From the NCBI GenBank assembly GCA_001725415.1, contig MEGH01000022.1, positions 1-64,000 of the forward strand: DNA of 64,000 nt, given 5' to 3'. Shown here one piece after another: positions 52,811-61,560 of this stretch (positions are counted from its first letter, which is position 1; each line of letters starts with the position of its first letter). Both the position numbers and the translations under genes were made by a program. This stretch comes from Pseudonocardia sp. SCN 73-27. GTDB taxonomy: Bacteria; Actinomycetota; Actinomycetes; Mycobacteriales; Pseudonocardiaceae. The notes beneath the pieces are model-generated. The model was given only the letters and a program-made list of their open reading frames with translations. It was not told the origin of the DNA and searched no databases.

Positions 52811-53059
52811 GTGGAACCGCGCTGCACGCGTTGTGGATGGCCGGGCACGGATGCGCGGGTGCTCTCGACGCACCCGACGTCGGAAGGCTGGGTGCGCTAC
52901 CGCAGGTGTGTCTGCGGGGAGGTCTCCATCGAGCTCATCAGGCTCGGCGCACACACCACGAAGGTCGACGCCGTCGCGTCGACCTCGGGGCACTCGGAAC
53001 CGGGCCACGCGGGCCCGGGAACGCTGTCGGCGCGGGGCGCCGTGGCCGCCCGGGTCTGA
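52811..53059 (+). CDS. Small zinc-ribbon protein
   Basis: 82 aa. Two cysteine pairs, RCTRCGW and RCVCGE, 28-30 residues apart, form a zinc ribbon; a disordered tail follows. GTG 52811 is chosen because AGAGGAG lies 6 nt upstream; ATG 52805 is too close to that site. Function unknown; the shared promoter with the CGNR gene suggests a link. Confidence 0.7.
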   Translation: MEPRCTRCGWPGTDARVLSTHPTSEGWVRYRRCVCGEVSIELIRLGAHTTKVDAVASTSGHSEPGHAGPGTLSARGAVAARV

Positions 53060-53112
53060 GCCGGGCTCCGCACGTCCCCGACGGCGGACCACGGCCGCCG
53101 GGGACAGCGGGA

Positions 53113-53280
53113 TCAGCCGGAAGCTGCCTTCAGGGCCTCGCCCAGATCGGCCGCCTCGTCAGGCGTCATCTCCACGACGAGACGTCCACCGCCCTCGAGC
53201 GGTACACGCATCACGATGCCCCGGCCCTCCTTGGTCACCTCGAGGGGACCGTCGCCGGTCCGGGGCTTCATCGCCGCCAT
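53113..53280 (-). CDS. DUF3117 protein (Rv1211-like)
   Basis: 55 aa: MAAMKPRTGDGPLEVTKEG, then MRVPLEGGGRLVVEMTP and DEAADLGEALKAA. This highly conserved short actinobacterial protein lies beside glgM and tagA. Start ATG 53280 with GGAGG 9 nt upstream; ATG 53271 (MKPRTG) has AGGAG at 9 nt and is equally plausible. Function unknown. The 224-nt gap to tagA shows nothing recognisable. Confidence 0.85.
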   Translation of the reverse strand: MAAMKPRTGDGPLEVTKEGRGIVMRVPLEGGGRLVVEMTPDEAADLGEALKAASG

Positions 53281-53504
53281 CTCCTGCTCCCTCCGTCACT
53301 CTCGTCCAGGGCCGGTGCGCATGGGGAGCAGCGCACGGGCGGGGATGCTGCGCCCCATTCTCCCCCATGGCCCCGTCGGGAGCACAACCGGAGCGATCAA
53401 CGGCGCCTCGACGCGCCGACCGCACACCTCGCCCGACCACGACGGACGCCTCTGTCGCGAGTGGACCGGACGGTCCGCGATCGGCCGGCGACGTGGCGTG
53501 ACCG

Positions 53505-54074
53505 TCAGCGCCCGCCGCCCCGCCAGCACGTCACGACGTGGTCGTCGACGAGGCCCGTGGCCTGCATCAGCGCGTAGCACGTCGTGGGGCCGACGAACCG
53601 GAACCCGCGACGCTTGAGCTCCTTGGCCATCGCCACCGACTCGGGCGTGGTCGCGGGGACGTCGGCCAATGTCGCCGGCCGGGTCCGTCCCGCCGGGTCG
53701 GGAGCGAAGCCCCACAGCAGCTCGTCGAGGGGCGTGTCGAGCTCCAGCACCGCGCGGGCGTTGGCGATCGTGGCCTCGATCTTGCGACGGTTGCGGACGA
53801 TCCCCGGGTCGCCGAGCAGCCGCTCGACGTCGGCGTCGCCGAACCCGGCCACCGCGGCGGGGTCGAAGCCCTCGAACGCGGCGCGGAACGTCTCGCGCTT
53901 GCGCAGGATGACCAGCCACGACAGCCCCGACTGGAACCCCTCGAGGCTCAGTCGCTCGTACATCGCGGTGGTGCCGCGCAGCGGGGTGCCCCACTCGTCG
54001 TCGTGGTAGGCGACGTAGTCGGGCGCCGAGGTGGCCCATCCGCACCGCAGCCGATCGCCGACCGGGACCGTCAT
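53505..54074 (-). CDS. tagA: 3-methyladenine DNA glycosylase I
   Basis: 189 aa. The TAG signature RCGWATSAPDYVAYHDDEWG gives the N-terminal zinc Cys and His, and VDDHVVTCW gives the C-terminal His and Cys. GFQSGLSWLVILRKRE and GFRFVGPTTCYALMQATG are also present. It removes 3-methyladenine from DNA. ATG 54074 overlaps the stop of the SRPBCC gene (ATGA). Rv1210-like. Confidence 0.95.
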   Translation of the reverse strand: MTVPVGDRLRCGWATSAPDYVAYHDDEWGTPLRGTTAMYERLSLEGFQSGLSWLVILRKRETFRAAFEGFDPAAVAGFGDADVERLLGDPGIVRNRRKIEATIANARAVLELDTPLDELLWGFAPDPAGRTRPATLADVPATTPESVAMAKELKRRGFRFVGPTTCYALMQATGLVDDHVVTCWRGGGR

Positions 54075-54565
54075 GCGCCCGCCCCGGACCGGTAGCGCTG
54101 CTCGCACTCGCGGGCCATGCGCCGCATGGAGTGTGCCACGCCTGCCTGCATCGCCGGGCGCACCAACGGCCAGCCGAGGCGGCCGAGCGCGCCGAGCGGG
54201 AGGTCGAGCCGCTCGACCCAGCGGAAGCGGCAGCGGCCCCGCCCGCGGTCGACGACCTCGAACACGCCGTCGCCGCGCACGACCTTGCCGGTGTGGTCGA
54301 CCACGCACCGGAACGGGCCCGCGGGCCGCTCCTCCGTCCACTCCGTGACGACCATGGTGTCGACGACGCCCAGCGGTCCGACGCCCGTCACCGCGCTCAC
54401 CCGGGACCCGACGGACCGGCCGTCGCCGTCGGTGACCTCGACGCGGGTGGCGAGGATCCAGTCGCCCTGGCGCGGCCAGTCCATGACGGTGTCCCACACC
54501 AGTTCCGCGGGGGCGGCGACGTCGAGCTCGACGACCAGTTCGGCAGGGCTCACGGCGGGGCTCAC
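54071..54565 (-). CDS. SRPBCC/polyketide-cyclase-like protein
   Basis: 164 aa START-like fold: LVVELDVAAPAELVWDTVMDW, VVDTMVVTEW and the C-terminal helix SMRRMARECEQRY. It binds a hydrophobic ligand. Start GTG 54565 from AGGAG 5 nt upstream. It overlaps both the DivIVA-domain gene and tagA by 4 nt. Confidence 0.8.
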   Translation of the reverse strand: MSPAVSPAELVVELDVAAPAELVWDTVMDWPRQGDWILATRVEVTDGDGRSVGSRVSAVTGVGPLGVVDTMVVTEWTEERPAGPFRCVVDHTGKVVRGDGVFEVVDRGRGRCRFRWVERLDLPLGALGRLGWPLVRPAMQAGVAHSMRRMARECEQRYRSGAGA

Positions 54566-55137
54566 GTCGACTCCTGCGCGCGGTGGGCGCCACGGGGGCG
54601 GCCTGCTCCGACGGCGGACCCGTCGACCTGCCCGTTCATCTGGCTGCCCTCCTCCGTGGCCGGCGGCTCCGGCGGCCACTCCGCGGCCGGGTTGCCCGGA
54701 TCGGCGTCGTGGCCGGGTCCGGGATCGGGATCGGGATCGGCGGCGCGGCTGTGGCGACCCGGCGCGCGTCCATCCTCGGGCAGCATCCAGCCCCCGGTCG
54801 GGGTGTCGGCGTACTCGGCCGGGGCGGGCTCGCCACTCTCCACCGCGCGCAGCCGCGCCTCCAGCTCGTCGCGCTCCGCGCCGAGCCGTTCGACCTCACC
54901 GGCCAGCCGGTCGAGCACCCAGTCGACCTCGACCATCCGGTAGCCGCGGACGGCCTGCGGGATGCGCAGCGCCCGGACGTCGGCGCCCGAGACACGGCCG
55001 ACCGGCAGCCGGGTGGGCGTCTCACCCTCGGCGAGCGGAGGCAGCTCCTCGCCGCGGCCGAACACCGCGACCGCGAGCGCATAGACGACAGCGGCCACCA
55101 CGACGACCACCAACAGGTAGATCAGCGCGGTTCCCAT
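54562..55137 (-). CDS. DivIVA-domain membrane protein (Rv1209-like)
   Basis: 191 aa. An N-terminal transmembrane helix (IYLLVVVVVAAVVYALAVAV) leads into a short DivIVA domain, VRALRIPQAVRGYRMVEVDW followed by a coiled coil. A disordered tail with Asp-Pro repeats, from GATCGG-type DNA repeats at about 54720-54738, ends the protein. Probably a cell-pole or division-site protein. Coupled to the SRPBCC gene. Confidence 0.82.
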   Translation of the reverse strand: MGTALIYLLVVVVVAAVVYALAVAVFGRGEELPPLAEGETPTRLPVGRVSGADVRALRIPQAVRGYRMVEVDWVLDRLAGEVERLGAERDELEARLRAVESGEPAPAEYADTPTGGWMLPEDGRAPGRHSRAADPDPDPGPGHDADPGNPAAEWPPEPPATEEGSQMNGQVDGSAVGAGRPRGAHRAQEST

Positions 55138-55146
55138 AGTCCTGCA

Positions 55147-56097
55147 TCACACCACGGGCCCCCGACGGACAGAATCGCGCACCTCCCTCATGGGTGGCCG
55201 CTCGATCCCGGTGATCTCCCGCGGCTGCGGGACCCACTCCCCGTCGACCTGGACGAACTGCACGAGCGGCGCCCCGCTGTCGTGGGCGGGCGAACGCCGC
55301 AGTGCCGTCGCGGTGATCTGGCGCGCCATCGCCCCCAGCTGCAGCAGCGAGCGGTTGCGGTGCTTGCGCACACCCAGGTTCACCTGCGCGATCGCGTCCA
55401 CGCCGCGGGTGTCGAGGGTGTCGATGAGCAGCCCGATCTCGACGCCGTAGTCGGTGGCGAAGGGCAACGTCTCGAGCAGCTCGCGGGTGGCCGCGTACTC
55501 GCCGCCGAGGGGTTGGACGACCGCCGTCAGCGGCGGACGCAGGGCCGCCAGCAGCGGCCGTGCGACCAGCTCGGTGACACGCCCGCCGCCGTGGTCGAGC
55601 GCCTGCGCGTCACCGACCTCCAGTCGCAGCGGACGGCGGTAGAAGCCCTTCACCAGCCCGACGCCGTCCTCGGCCAGCAGCGGCCCGAGCAGCGCGGGCA
55701 CGAAGGCGGGGTCGACGTCGACGAGGTCGGAGTCGATGAAGCACAGGACGTCGCCGGTGGTCGCGGCGAGCGAGCGCCACAGCACCTCACCCTTCCCGTT
55801 CACGGGGTCGAACCCCGGCAGTACGTCGTCGCGCGCCACGACACGGGCGCCGGCCGCGGCCGCCACGACGGCGGTGCGGTCCGTCGATCCCGAATCCATG
55901 ACGACGAGCTCGTCGACCAGCGGGTCCGGCCCCTGGGCCAGTGGCGCGATCGCGGCGACGACCCCGCCGACGGTGGCCTCCTCGTCGAGCGCCGGGAGCA
56001 CGACCGACACGCGGCGGCCTGCCTTGGCGGCGACCAGCTCGTCGACGGTCCACGGCGGCCGCTGCCAGGTGCGCCGGGAGAACCACTCCCCGCTCAC
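55147..56097 (-). CDS. gpgS: Glucosyl-3-phosphoglycerate synthase
   Basis: 316 aa GT81/GT2-like enzyme. VVLPALDEEATVGGVVAAI, the DxD-type site CFIDSDLVDV, GFYRRPL and GGRVTELVARPLL match GpgS (Rv1208). It transfers glucose to 3-phosphoglycerate, the first step to methylglucose lipopolysaccharide. The start GTG 56097 overlaps the folP2 stop. Confidence 0.93.
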   Translation of the reverse strand: MSGEWFSRRTWQRPPWTVDELVAAKAGRRVSVVLPALDEEATVGGVVAAIAPLAQGPDPLVDELVVMDSGSTDRTAVVAAAAGARVVARDDVLPGFDPVNGKGEVLWRSLAATTGDVLCFIDSDLVDVDPAFVPALLGPLLAEDGVGLVKGFYRRPLRLEVGDAQALDHGGGRVTELVARPLLAALRPPLTAVVQPLGGEYAATRELLETLPFATDYGVEIGLLIDTLDTRGVDAIAQVNLGVRKHRNRSLLQLGAMARQITATALRRSPAHDSGAPLVQFVQVDGEWVPQPREITGIERPPMREVRDSVRRGPVV

Positions 56098-56987
56098 GCC
56101 AGGGCTCGCACGGTGCGTGCGGGCGGGCGGGTCCCGGCGATCGCCGCGACCATCTCGACGACGCGACGCGTCGCCGCCACCTCGTGCGCCCGGAACATCC
56201 GCGCCCCCGCCGCGGCAGCGAGCGCGGTGGCCGCGAGGGTGCCCTCCAGCCGTTGCGTCACCTCGGCGACGCCGAGCGTCTCCCCCACGAAATCCTTGTT
56301 GGACAACGCCATCAGCACCGGCCAGCCCGTCGCGACCAGTTCGTCGATGCGGCGCAGCAGGGCCAGGCCGTGGAAGGTGTTCTTGCCGAAGTCGTGCGTC
56401 GGGTCGACCAGGATGCCCTCGCGCGGCACCCCCATCGCGACGAGCCGTTCCGCCTGCCCGGTGACCTCGTCGATCACGTCGGTCACGACGTCGGCGTAGC
56501 GGACCCGGTGCGGGCGCAGCCGCGGCACCGCCTTGCCGGTGTGCGAGCAGACGATGCCGGCACCGGTGGCGGCCGCGACCTCGGCGAGGGTCGGGTCGGC
56601 GCCGCTCCAGGTGTCGTTGAGCAGGTCGGCACCCTCGGCGACGGCGAGCCGCCCGACCTCCCCGCGCCATGTGTCGATGCTGATGACCACGTCGGGATGG
56701 CGGTCGCGCACGGCCACCACGAACGGCACGACGCGCCGGACCTCCTCGTCGACGTCCACGTCCGGGCCGGGACCCGCCTTCACCCCGCCGATGTCGATCA
56801 CGTCGGCGCCCTCGGCGACCGCCCGGTCGACGGCAGCCATCGCGGCGTCGTCGGAGAACGTGGCGCCGCGGTCGTAGAACGAGTCAGGGGTGCGGTTCAC
56901 GATGGCCATCACCAGCGCCCGGTCCCCCGCGACCGTGCGGGTGCCGAAGCGCAGCACGGACCGGTCGCGGACGCCGTCGATCGTCAC
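56094..56987 (-). CDS. folP2: Dihydropteroate synthase homologue FolP2
   Basis: 297 aa TIM barrel. It has DHPS-like motifs MAIVNRTPDSFYDRG, VIDIGGVKAGPG and SIDTWRGEVGRLA. Later motifs diverge from true DHPS: the usual MHMQG region reads CSHTGK and the S-R-K loop reads SNKDFVG. The M. tuberculosis counterpart Rv1207 is reported not to replace FolP1. GTG 56987 overlaps the upstream LOG gene (GTGA). Confidence 0.85.
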   Translation of the reverse strand: MTIDGVRDRSVLRFGTRTVAGDRALVMAIVNRTPDSFYDRGATFSDDAAMAAVDRAVAEGADVIDIGGVKAGPGPDVDVDEEVRRVVPFVVAVRDRHPDVVISIDTWRGEVGRLAVAEGADLLNDTWSGADPTLAEVAAATGAGIVCSHTGKAVPRLRPHRVRYADVVTDVIDEVTGQAERLVAMGVPREGILVDPTHDFGKNTFHGLALLRRIDELVATGWPVLMALSNKDFVGETLGVAEVTQRLEGTLAATALAAAAGARMFRAHEVAATRRVVEMVAAIAGTRPPARTVRALA

Positions 56988-57583
56988 GACACCGATGCTG
57001 TCACGTCGCGACGCGGGGCGCAGGCGTCCAACGCCTCCGTCACGTCCGTGGCGACGACCAGCCGCTCGATCGCCGCGCCGCCCGCGAACCCGCGCGCGAC
57101 CAGCTCGCGGACCCAGTCGAGCAGGCCGGACCAGTGGTCGTCGGGGTCGAGCAGGACGACAGGCTTGTCGTGCATGCCCAGCGTCGCGGCCGTCCACACC
57201 TCGAACAGCTCCTCGCACGTGCCGAGGCCGCCGGGCAACGCCAGGAACGCGCCGGCGTGGGCCTCCATGAGCGCCTTGCGCTCGCGCATCGTGTCGGTGA
57301 CGACCAGCTCGTCGGCCGCGGTGTCGGCGACCTCACGGTCGACCAGCGAGCGCGGGATCACCCCGAGGGTGCGCGATCCGCCCGCGCGTGCCGCCGCCGC
57401 GACCGCGCCCATCATCGACACGCGCCCACCGCCGGACACCAGGTCCCAGCCGCGGGCCGCGAGCGCCTCGCCGATGTCCGTCGCCAGGTCGATGTAGCGA
57501 TCCGGCACCGTGAGCGACGATGCGCAGTAGACGGCGACGCTGAACCGCGCGCCGCTCGGATCGACCGGGTGCAGGGCGGCCAT
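56984..57583 (-). CDS. LOG-family (TIGR00730) protein 1
   Basis: 199 aa Rossmann-like protein. [12 protein letters not shown] and [18 protein letters not shown] are the nucleotide-binding and catalytic motifs of cytokinin-activating LOG phosphoribohydrolases. It probably cleaves a nucleotide 5'-monophosphate at the N-glycosidic bond. ATG 57583 overlaps the stop of the second LOG gene, and its own stop overlaps folP2, so it is the middle of a coupled run. Confidence 0.85.
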   Translation of the reverse strand: MAALHPVDPSGARFSVAVYCASSLTVPDRYIDLATDIGEALAARGWDLVSGGGRVSMMGAVAAAARAGGSRTLGVIPRSLVDREVADTAADELVVTDTMRERKALMEAHAGAFLALPGGLGTCEELFEVWTAATLGMHDKPVVLLDPDDHWSGLLDWVRELVARGFAGGAAIERLVVATDVTEALDACAPRRDVTASVS

Positions 57584-58347
57584 CAGTGCGCGTCCTCCCA
57601 CGCCCGGTAGGCCTCGTGCACCACCTTGACGGCATCGTCGACGTCGTCGGTGATGTGCAGCAGGGCCAGGTCCTTCTCCCCGATCTTGCCGCTCTCCAGG
57701 ACGGGGCCGGCGATCCAGTCGTAGAGACCCTGCCAGTAGGACCTGCCCAGCAGCACGACGGGGAACTTCGTGACCTTCTTCGTCTGCACCAGGGTGAGCG
57801 CCTCGAACAGCTCGTCGAGGGTGCCGAATCCGCCCGGCAGGCACACGAACGCCTGCGAGTACTTCACGAACATCGTCTTGCGCGCGAAGAAGTAGCGGAA
57901 GTTGATGCCGAGGTCGACCCAGTCGTTGAGGCCCTGCTCGAACGGCAGCTCGATGCCCAGCCCGACGGAGAAGCCGCCCGCCTCGTTGCAGCCCCGGTTG
58001 GCGGCCTCCATGACGCCCGGCCCGCCGCCGGTGATGACCGCGAACCCGTTGTCGGCCAGTGCCGCGCCGAGCCGCATGCCCTGCTCGTACTCTGGGTGGT
58101 CGCGCGGGGTGCGGGCCGAGCCGAAGACCGTCACCGCGCGTGGCACCTCGGCCAGCGCGCCGAAGCCCTCGACGAACTCGGCCTGGATGCGCAGTACCCG
58201 CCACGGGTCGGTGTGCACCCAGTCGGACGGGCCGCGCGAGTCGAGAAGTCGCTGGTCGGTGGTGGTGGGCTCGTTGCGGTGCTCTCGGCGCAGCACCACC
58301 GGGCCGCGCTGCTTCTCCTCGGGTCGACGACCCCCACTTGCAGTCAT
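57583..58347 (-). CDS. LOG-family (TIGR00730) protein 2
   Basis: 254 aa with a ~70-residue N-terminal extension before the core. It contains [24 protein letters not shown] and [19 protein letters not shown], the complete LOG motifs. It resembles Rv1205, a phosphoribohydrolase controlled by proteasomal turnover in M. tuberculosis. ATG 58347 has TATCGT 6 nt upstream (leaderless), making it the first gene of the run to gpgS. Confidence 0.87.
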   Translation of the reverse strand: MTASGGRRPEEKQRGPVVLRREHRNEPTTTDQRLLDSRGPSDWVHTDPWRVLRIQAEFVEGFGALAEVPRAVTVFGSARTPRDHPEYEQGMRLGAALADNGFAVITGGGPGVMEAANRGCNEAGGFSVGLGIELPFEQGLNDWVDLGINFRYFFARKTMFVKYSQAFVCLPGGFGTLDELFEALTLVQTKKVTKFPVVLLGRSYWQGLYDWIAGPVLESGKIGEKDLALLHITDDVDDAVKVVHEAYRAWEDAH

Positions 58348-58413
58348 CAGACCACGATACGGACGCGCGGCCCCGCGCGATCGACGACGCGTCGACGGGC
58401 GGGCGAACCCGGG

Positions 58414-59490
58414 TCAGCCGGTGAGAAAACGGCGCAGGACGTCGGTCGCCTCGCGGATCTTCGTGACGTCGACGTGCTCCTCGCGGGTATGGGCGAGGTT
58501 GGGGTCGCCGGGGCCGTAGTTGATCGCGGGGATGCCCAGCGCGGCGAAGCGCGAGACGTCGGTCCAGCCGTACTTGGCCCGCGGCGTCGCACCGGTGGCG
58601 GCGAGGAAGTCCTGCGCCGCAGGGGCCGCGAGCCCCGGGAGGGCGCCGGGCGAGAGGTCGGTGACGTCGACGTCGAAGCCGTCGAGGACCTCCCGCACGT
58701 GGGCGACGGCCTGGTCGGCGGAGCGGTCGGGGGCGTAGCGGAAGTTGACGGTCACGGCGGCCTCGTCGGGGACGACGTTGCCCGCGACGCCGCCGGTGAC
58801 CTTCACCGCCTGCAGGCCCTCGCGGTACTCGCAGCCGTCGATGTCGACGCGGCGCGGGCTGTAGGCGGCCAGCCGGGCCAGCACCTCCCCGGCGCGGTGG
58901 ATCGCGTTGTCCCCCAGCCACGACCGGGCCGAGTGCGCCCGCCGGCCGGTGGTGCGGACCTCCGCGCGCAGCGTCCCCTGGCAGCCCGCCTCGACCATGC
59001 CGTCGGTGGGCTCGCCGAGGATCGCGAGGTCGGCGCGCAGCCACTCGGGCAGCTCCCGCTCGATGCGGCCCAGCCCGTTGCGGGCCGCCTCGATCTCCTC
59101 GCAGTCGTAGAGCACGACGGTCAGGTCGTGCGCCGGATCGGTGAGCGTCACGGCCAGGTGGGCGATGACGGCGTCGCCCGCCTTCATGTCGGACGTGCCG
59201 CAGCCGTAGAGCGTGTCCCCGTCGCGATGGGAGGGGACGTTGTCGGCGATGGGGACTGTGTCGATGTGCCCGGCCAGCAGCACCCGCCGCGCCCGGCCCA
59301 GGTTCGTCCGGGCCAGCACCGACGCCCCGGAGCGGACGACCTCCAGGTGCGGGGCCTGGGTCCGCAGCGCCTGCTCGATCGCGTCGGCCAACGCGCCCTC
59401 GCCGCCGGAGACGCTCGGGACGTCGACGAGTGCGGCCGTGAGGTCGACGGGATCGGCGGTGAGGTCGAGGGCGGGGGGGGTGGTCGTCAC
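58414..59490 (-). CDS. dapE: Succinyl-diaminopimelate desuccinylase
   Basis: 358 aa M20 peptidase-family enzyme. Zinc ligands lie in [28 protein letters not shown] and LGEPTD. The C-terminal [18 protein letters not shown] region matches actinobacterial DapE (Rv1202). It releases LL-diaminopimelate for lysine and peptidoglycan. GTG 59490 with TACCGT 8 nt upstream. Divergent from dapD. Confidence 0.93.
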   Translation of the reverse strand: MTTTPPALDLTADPVDLTAALVDVPSVSGGEGALADAIEQALRTQAPHLEVVRSGASVLARTNLGRARRVLLAGHIDTVPIADNVPSHRDGDTLYGCGTSDMKAGDAVIAHLAVTLTDPAHDLTVVLYDCEEIEAARNGLGRIERELPEWLRADLAILGEPTDGMVEAGCQGTLRAEVRTTGRRAHSARSWLGDNAIHRAGEVLARLAAYSPRRVDIDGCEYREGLQAVKVTGGVAGNVVPDEAAVTVNFRYAPDRSADQAVAHVREVLDGFDVDVTDLSPGALPGLAAPAAQDFLAATGATPRAKYGWTDVSRFAALGIPAINYGPGDPNLAHTREEHVDVTKIREATDVLRRFLTG

Positions 59491-59550
59491 GCGCAGGGAC
59501 GGTACCCGGCGGGGTGGGGCGCACCGCCGACGAGCGGCTACCGTTGGGGG

Positions 59551-60486
59551 GTGAGCACCGCATTCCGCACCGAGAGCGCGTCCGGCACGGGCCTGGCCAC
59601 CGTCACCAGCGACGGGACCGTCCTCGACGTCTGGTACCCGGCCCCGGCTCTGGGAGCGGACGCCGCCGACACCACGGCCGACCTGTCTCCCGTCGCCGGC
59701 GACGACGACGCCCGCGGCGTCACCGTCACGGTCGTGCGTACGACGATCGGGTCGCTGGCCGACGCGCCGGTCGACGCCGCCGACGTCTACCTGCGGCTGC
59801 ACCTGCTGTCGTGGCGGCTTGTCCGCCCGCACGAGGTCAATCTCGAGGGTGTGTTCGGGCTGCTCGCCAACGTGGTGTGGACCAACCACGGGCCGTGCAT
59901 GCCCAAGGGCTTCGAGGCCGTCCGCGCCCGGCTGCGCGCCCGCGGCCCCGTGACCGTGTACAGCGTGGACAAGTTCCCGCGGATGGTCGACTACATCGTG
60001 CCGCCGGGTGTGCGGATCGCCGACGCCGACCGTGTGCGCCTGGGCGCGCACCTGGCCGAGGGCACCACGGTCATGCACGAAGGCTTCGTCAACTACAACG
60101 CGGGCACGCTCGGCGCGTCGATGGTCGAGGGCCGCATCTCCGCGGGCGTCGTCCTCGGCGAGGGCGCCGACCTGGGCGGCGGCGCGTCGACCATGGGCAC
60201 GCTGTCCGGTGGCGGCAAGCAGGTCATCTCGGTCGGCGAGCGCTGCCTGATCGGCGCCAACGCGGGCATCGGCATCTCCCTGGGCGCCGACTGCGTCGTC
60301 GAGTCCGGCCTCTACATCACCGCGGGCACGAAGGTGTCGCTGCCCGACGGCACGGTCACCGCGGCCCGCGAGCTGTCGGGTCAGGACGGGCTGCTGTTCC
60401 GTCGCAACTCGCAGACCGGTGCGGTCGAGGCGCTGCTGCGCACGGGCGAGGGCATCACGTTGAACGCCGCCCTGCACGCCAACTGA
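59551..60486 (+). CDS. dapD: Tetrahydrodipicolinate N-succinyltransferase
   Basis: 311 aa. The C-terminal hexapeptide-repeat left-handed helix ([49 protein letters not shown]) and the N-terminal region are as in actinobacterial DapD (Rv1201c). It succinylates tetrahydrodipicolinate. GTG 59551 has TACCGT 6 nt upstream, so dapD and dapE appear to share divergent leaderless promoters. Confidence 0.93.
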   Translation: MSTAFRTESASGTGLATVTSDGTVLDVWYPAPALGADAADTTADLSPVAGDDDARGVTVTVVRTTIGSLADAPVDAADVYLRLHLLSWRLVRPHEVNLEGVFGLLANVVWTNHGPCMPKGFEAVRARLRARGPVTVYSVDKFPRMVDYIVPPGVRIADADRVRLGAHLAEGTTVMHEGFVNYNAGTLGASMVEGRISAGVVLGEGADLGGGASTMGTLSGGGKQVISVGERCLIGANAGIGISLGADCVVESGLYITAGTKVSLPDGTVTAARELSGQDGLLFRRNSQTGAVEALLRTGEGITLNAALHAN

Positions 60487-60546
60487 CGGCACGCCAACTG
60501 ATGGTGTGACCGGTTCGTTCACCTTGCTGCCCTAAGGTTGCACCCC

Positions 60547-61560
60547 GTGTCGCCCGCTCCCACGCGTCCCGCTCCCCGGGTCCGCACCGACGTCACCCAT
60601 GTGCTCGAGACGCAGAACCCGCTGGTCGCCGCCCCCGGCGACTCGCCGGTGCACCACGTCCGCGTCGCACTCGACACCCGGCTGCGCGCCCTCATCCAGC
60701 ACGACCCCGGCACCCGCAGCGGTGTGGACATCGAGGACCTGCACCAGATGCGGGTGTCGGTGCGCCGGATGCGGGCCGCGCTGCGGTCGGCCCGCCCGCT
60801 GCTCGACGCCCAGTGGGCCGACGCGCTGCGCGCCGAGCTGGGCTGGCTCGGCGGGGCGCTGGGCCCGGTCCGCGACCTCGACGTGATGCTGCTGCGGCTG
60901 CGTGGCGAGGTCGCGACGCTGTCGTCGTCCGAGGAGGAGGCGGGCCAGGTCCTCGTCGCCGAGCTCGAACGCGAGCGCGACGAGGCGCGTGCCGAGATGC
61001 TGTCCGCGCTCGACGCCCCCCGCTACAGCGCGCTGCTCGAACGCATCGCCGACGCGGTGCGCCTGCCGTTGCCGACGCCGTCGGCGATGCAGCAGCAGCC
61101 CGCCCTGATCGACCTCGTTCGCACCGAGGCCCGCAAGCTGTCCAGCGCCGTGAGGAAGGCCGGCCCCGATCCCGAGGACGAGACGCTGCACGCGCTGCGC
61201 ATCCTGGGCAAGCGGGTCCGCTACACCGGTGAGCTGGTCGAGCCCAGCCTGCGCGGCACCACGCAGGGCAAGCAGGTCAAGCAGCTCATGTCGGCGACGG
61301 CCGACCTGCAGGAGGTCCTCGGCGACCACCAGGACGCGTGTGTGGCCGAGCAGCGCATCCGCGAGCTGCTCGACGCGCTCGGGCAGCGTCCGGACCTCGA
61401 CGGCGAGGCCGGCGAGCTCGACGCCTACGTGGTGTTCGTCGCCGGCCGGCTGGTCGAGCGGGAGCGGCACCGCGCCGAGGCGAAGCGGGCCGAGTGGTGG
61501 GACGCCTGGGCCGCGGTCAGGGACCGGGCGGCGACGCTGGGCCGGCCGACGTCGGGCTGA
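60547..61560 (+). CDS. CHAD-domain protein
   Basis: 337 aa all-helical. The conserved histidines and basic helix of CHAD domains are seen in DLHQMRVSVRRMRAALR, LGPVRDLDVML, LHALRILGKRVRYTGEL and LGDHQDACVAEQRIREL. CHAD proteins bind polyphosphate. Start GTG 60547 is preferred over TTG 60538, since TAAGGT ends 8 nt before it. The 3' end overlaps the convergent MFS gene by 44 nt. Confidence 0.88.
   Translation: MSPAPTRPAPRVRTDVTHVLETQNPLVAAPGDSPVHHVRVALDTRLRALIQHDPGTRSGVDIEDLHQMRVSVRRMRAALRSARPLLDAQWADALRAELGWLGGALGPVRDLDVMLLRLRGEVATLSSSEEEAGQVLVAELERERDEARAEMLSALDAPRYSALLERIADAVRLPLPTPSAMQQQPALIDLVRTEARKLSSAVRKAGPDPEDETLHALRILGKRVRYTGELVEPSLRGTTQGKQVKQLMSATADLQEVLGDHQDACVAEQRIRELLDALGQRPDLDGEAGELDAYVVFVAGRLVERERHRAEAKRAEWWDAWAAVRDRAATLGRPTSG

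Noticed and set aside
54720..54738. Short GATCGG tandem repeat
   Set aside because: It encodes Asp-Pro repeats in the disordered tail of the DivIVA-domain protein; not an independent element.
57586..59550. Upstream 655 codons of a 966-codon plus-strand open frame ending at 60486
   Set aside because: Only the part from GTG 59551 is DapD; the rest is antisense to LOG and dapE.
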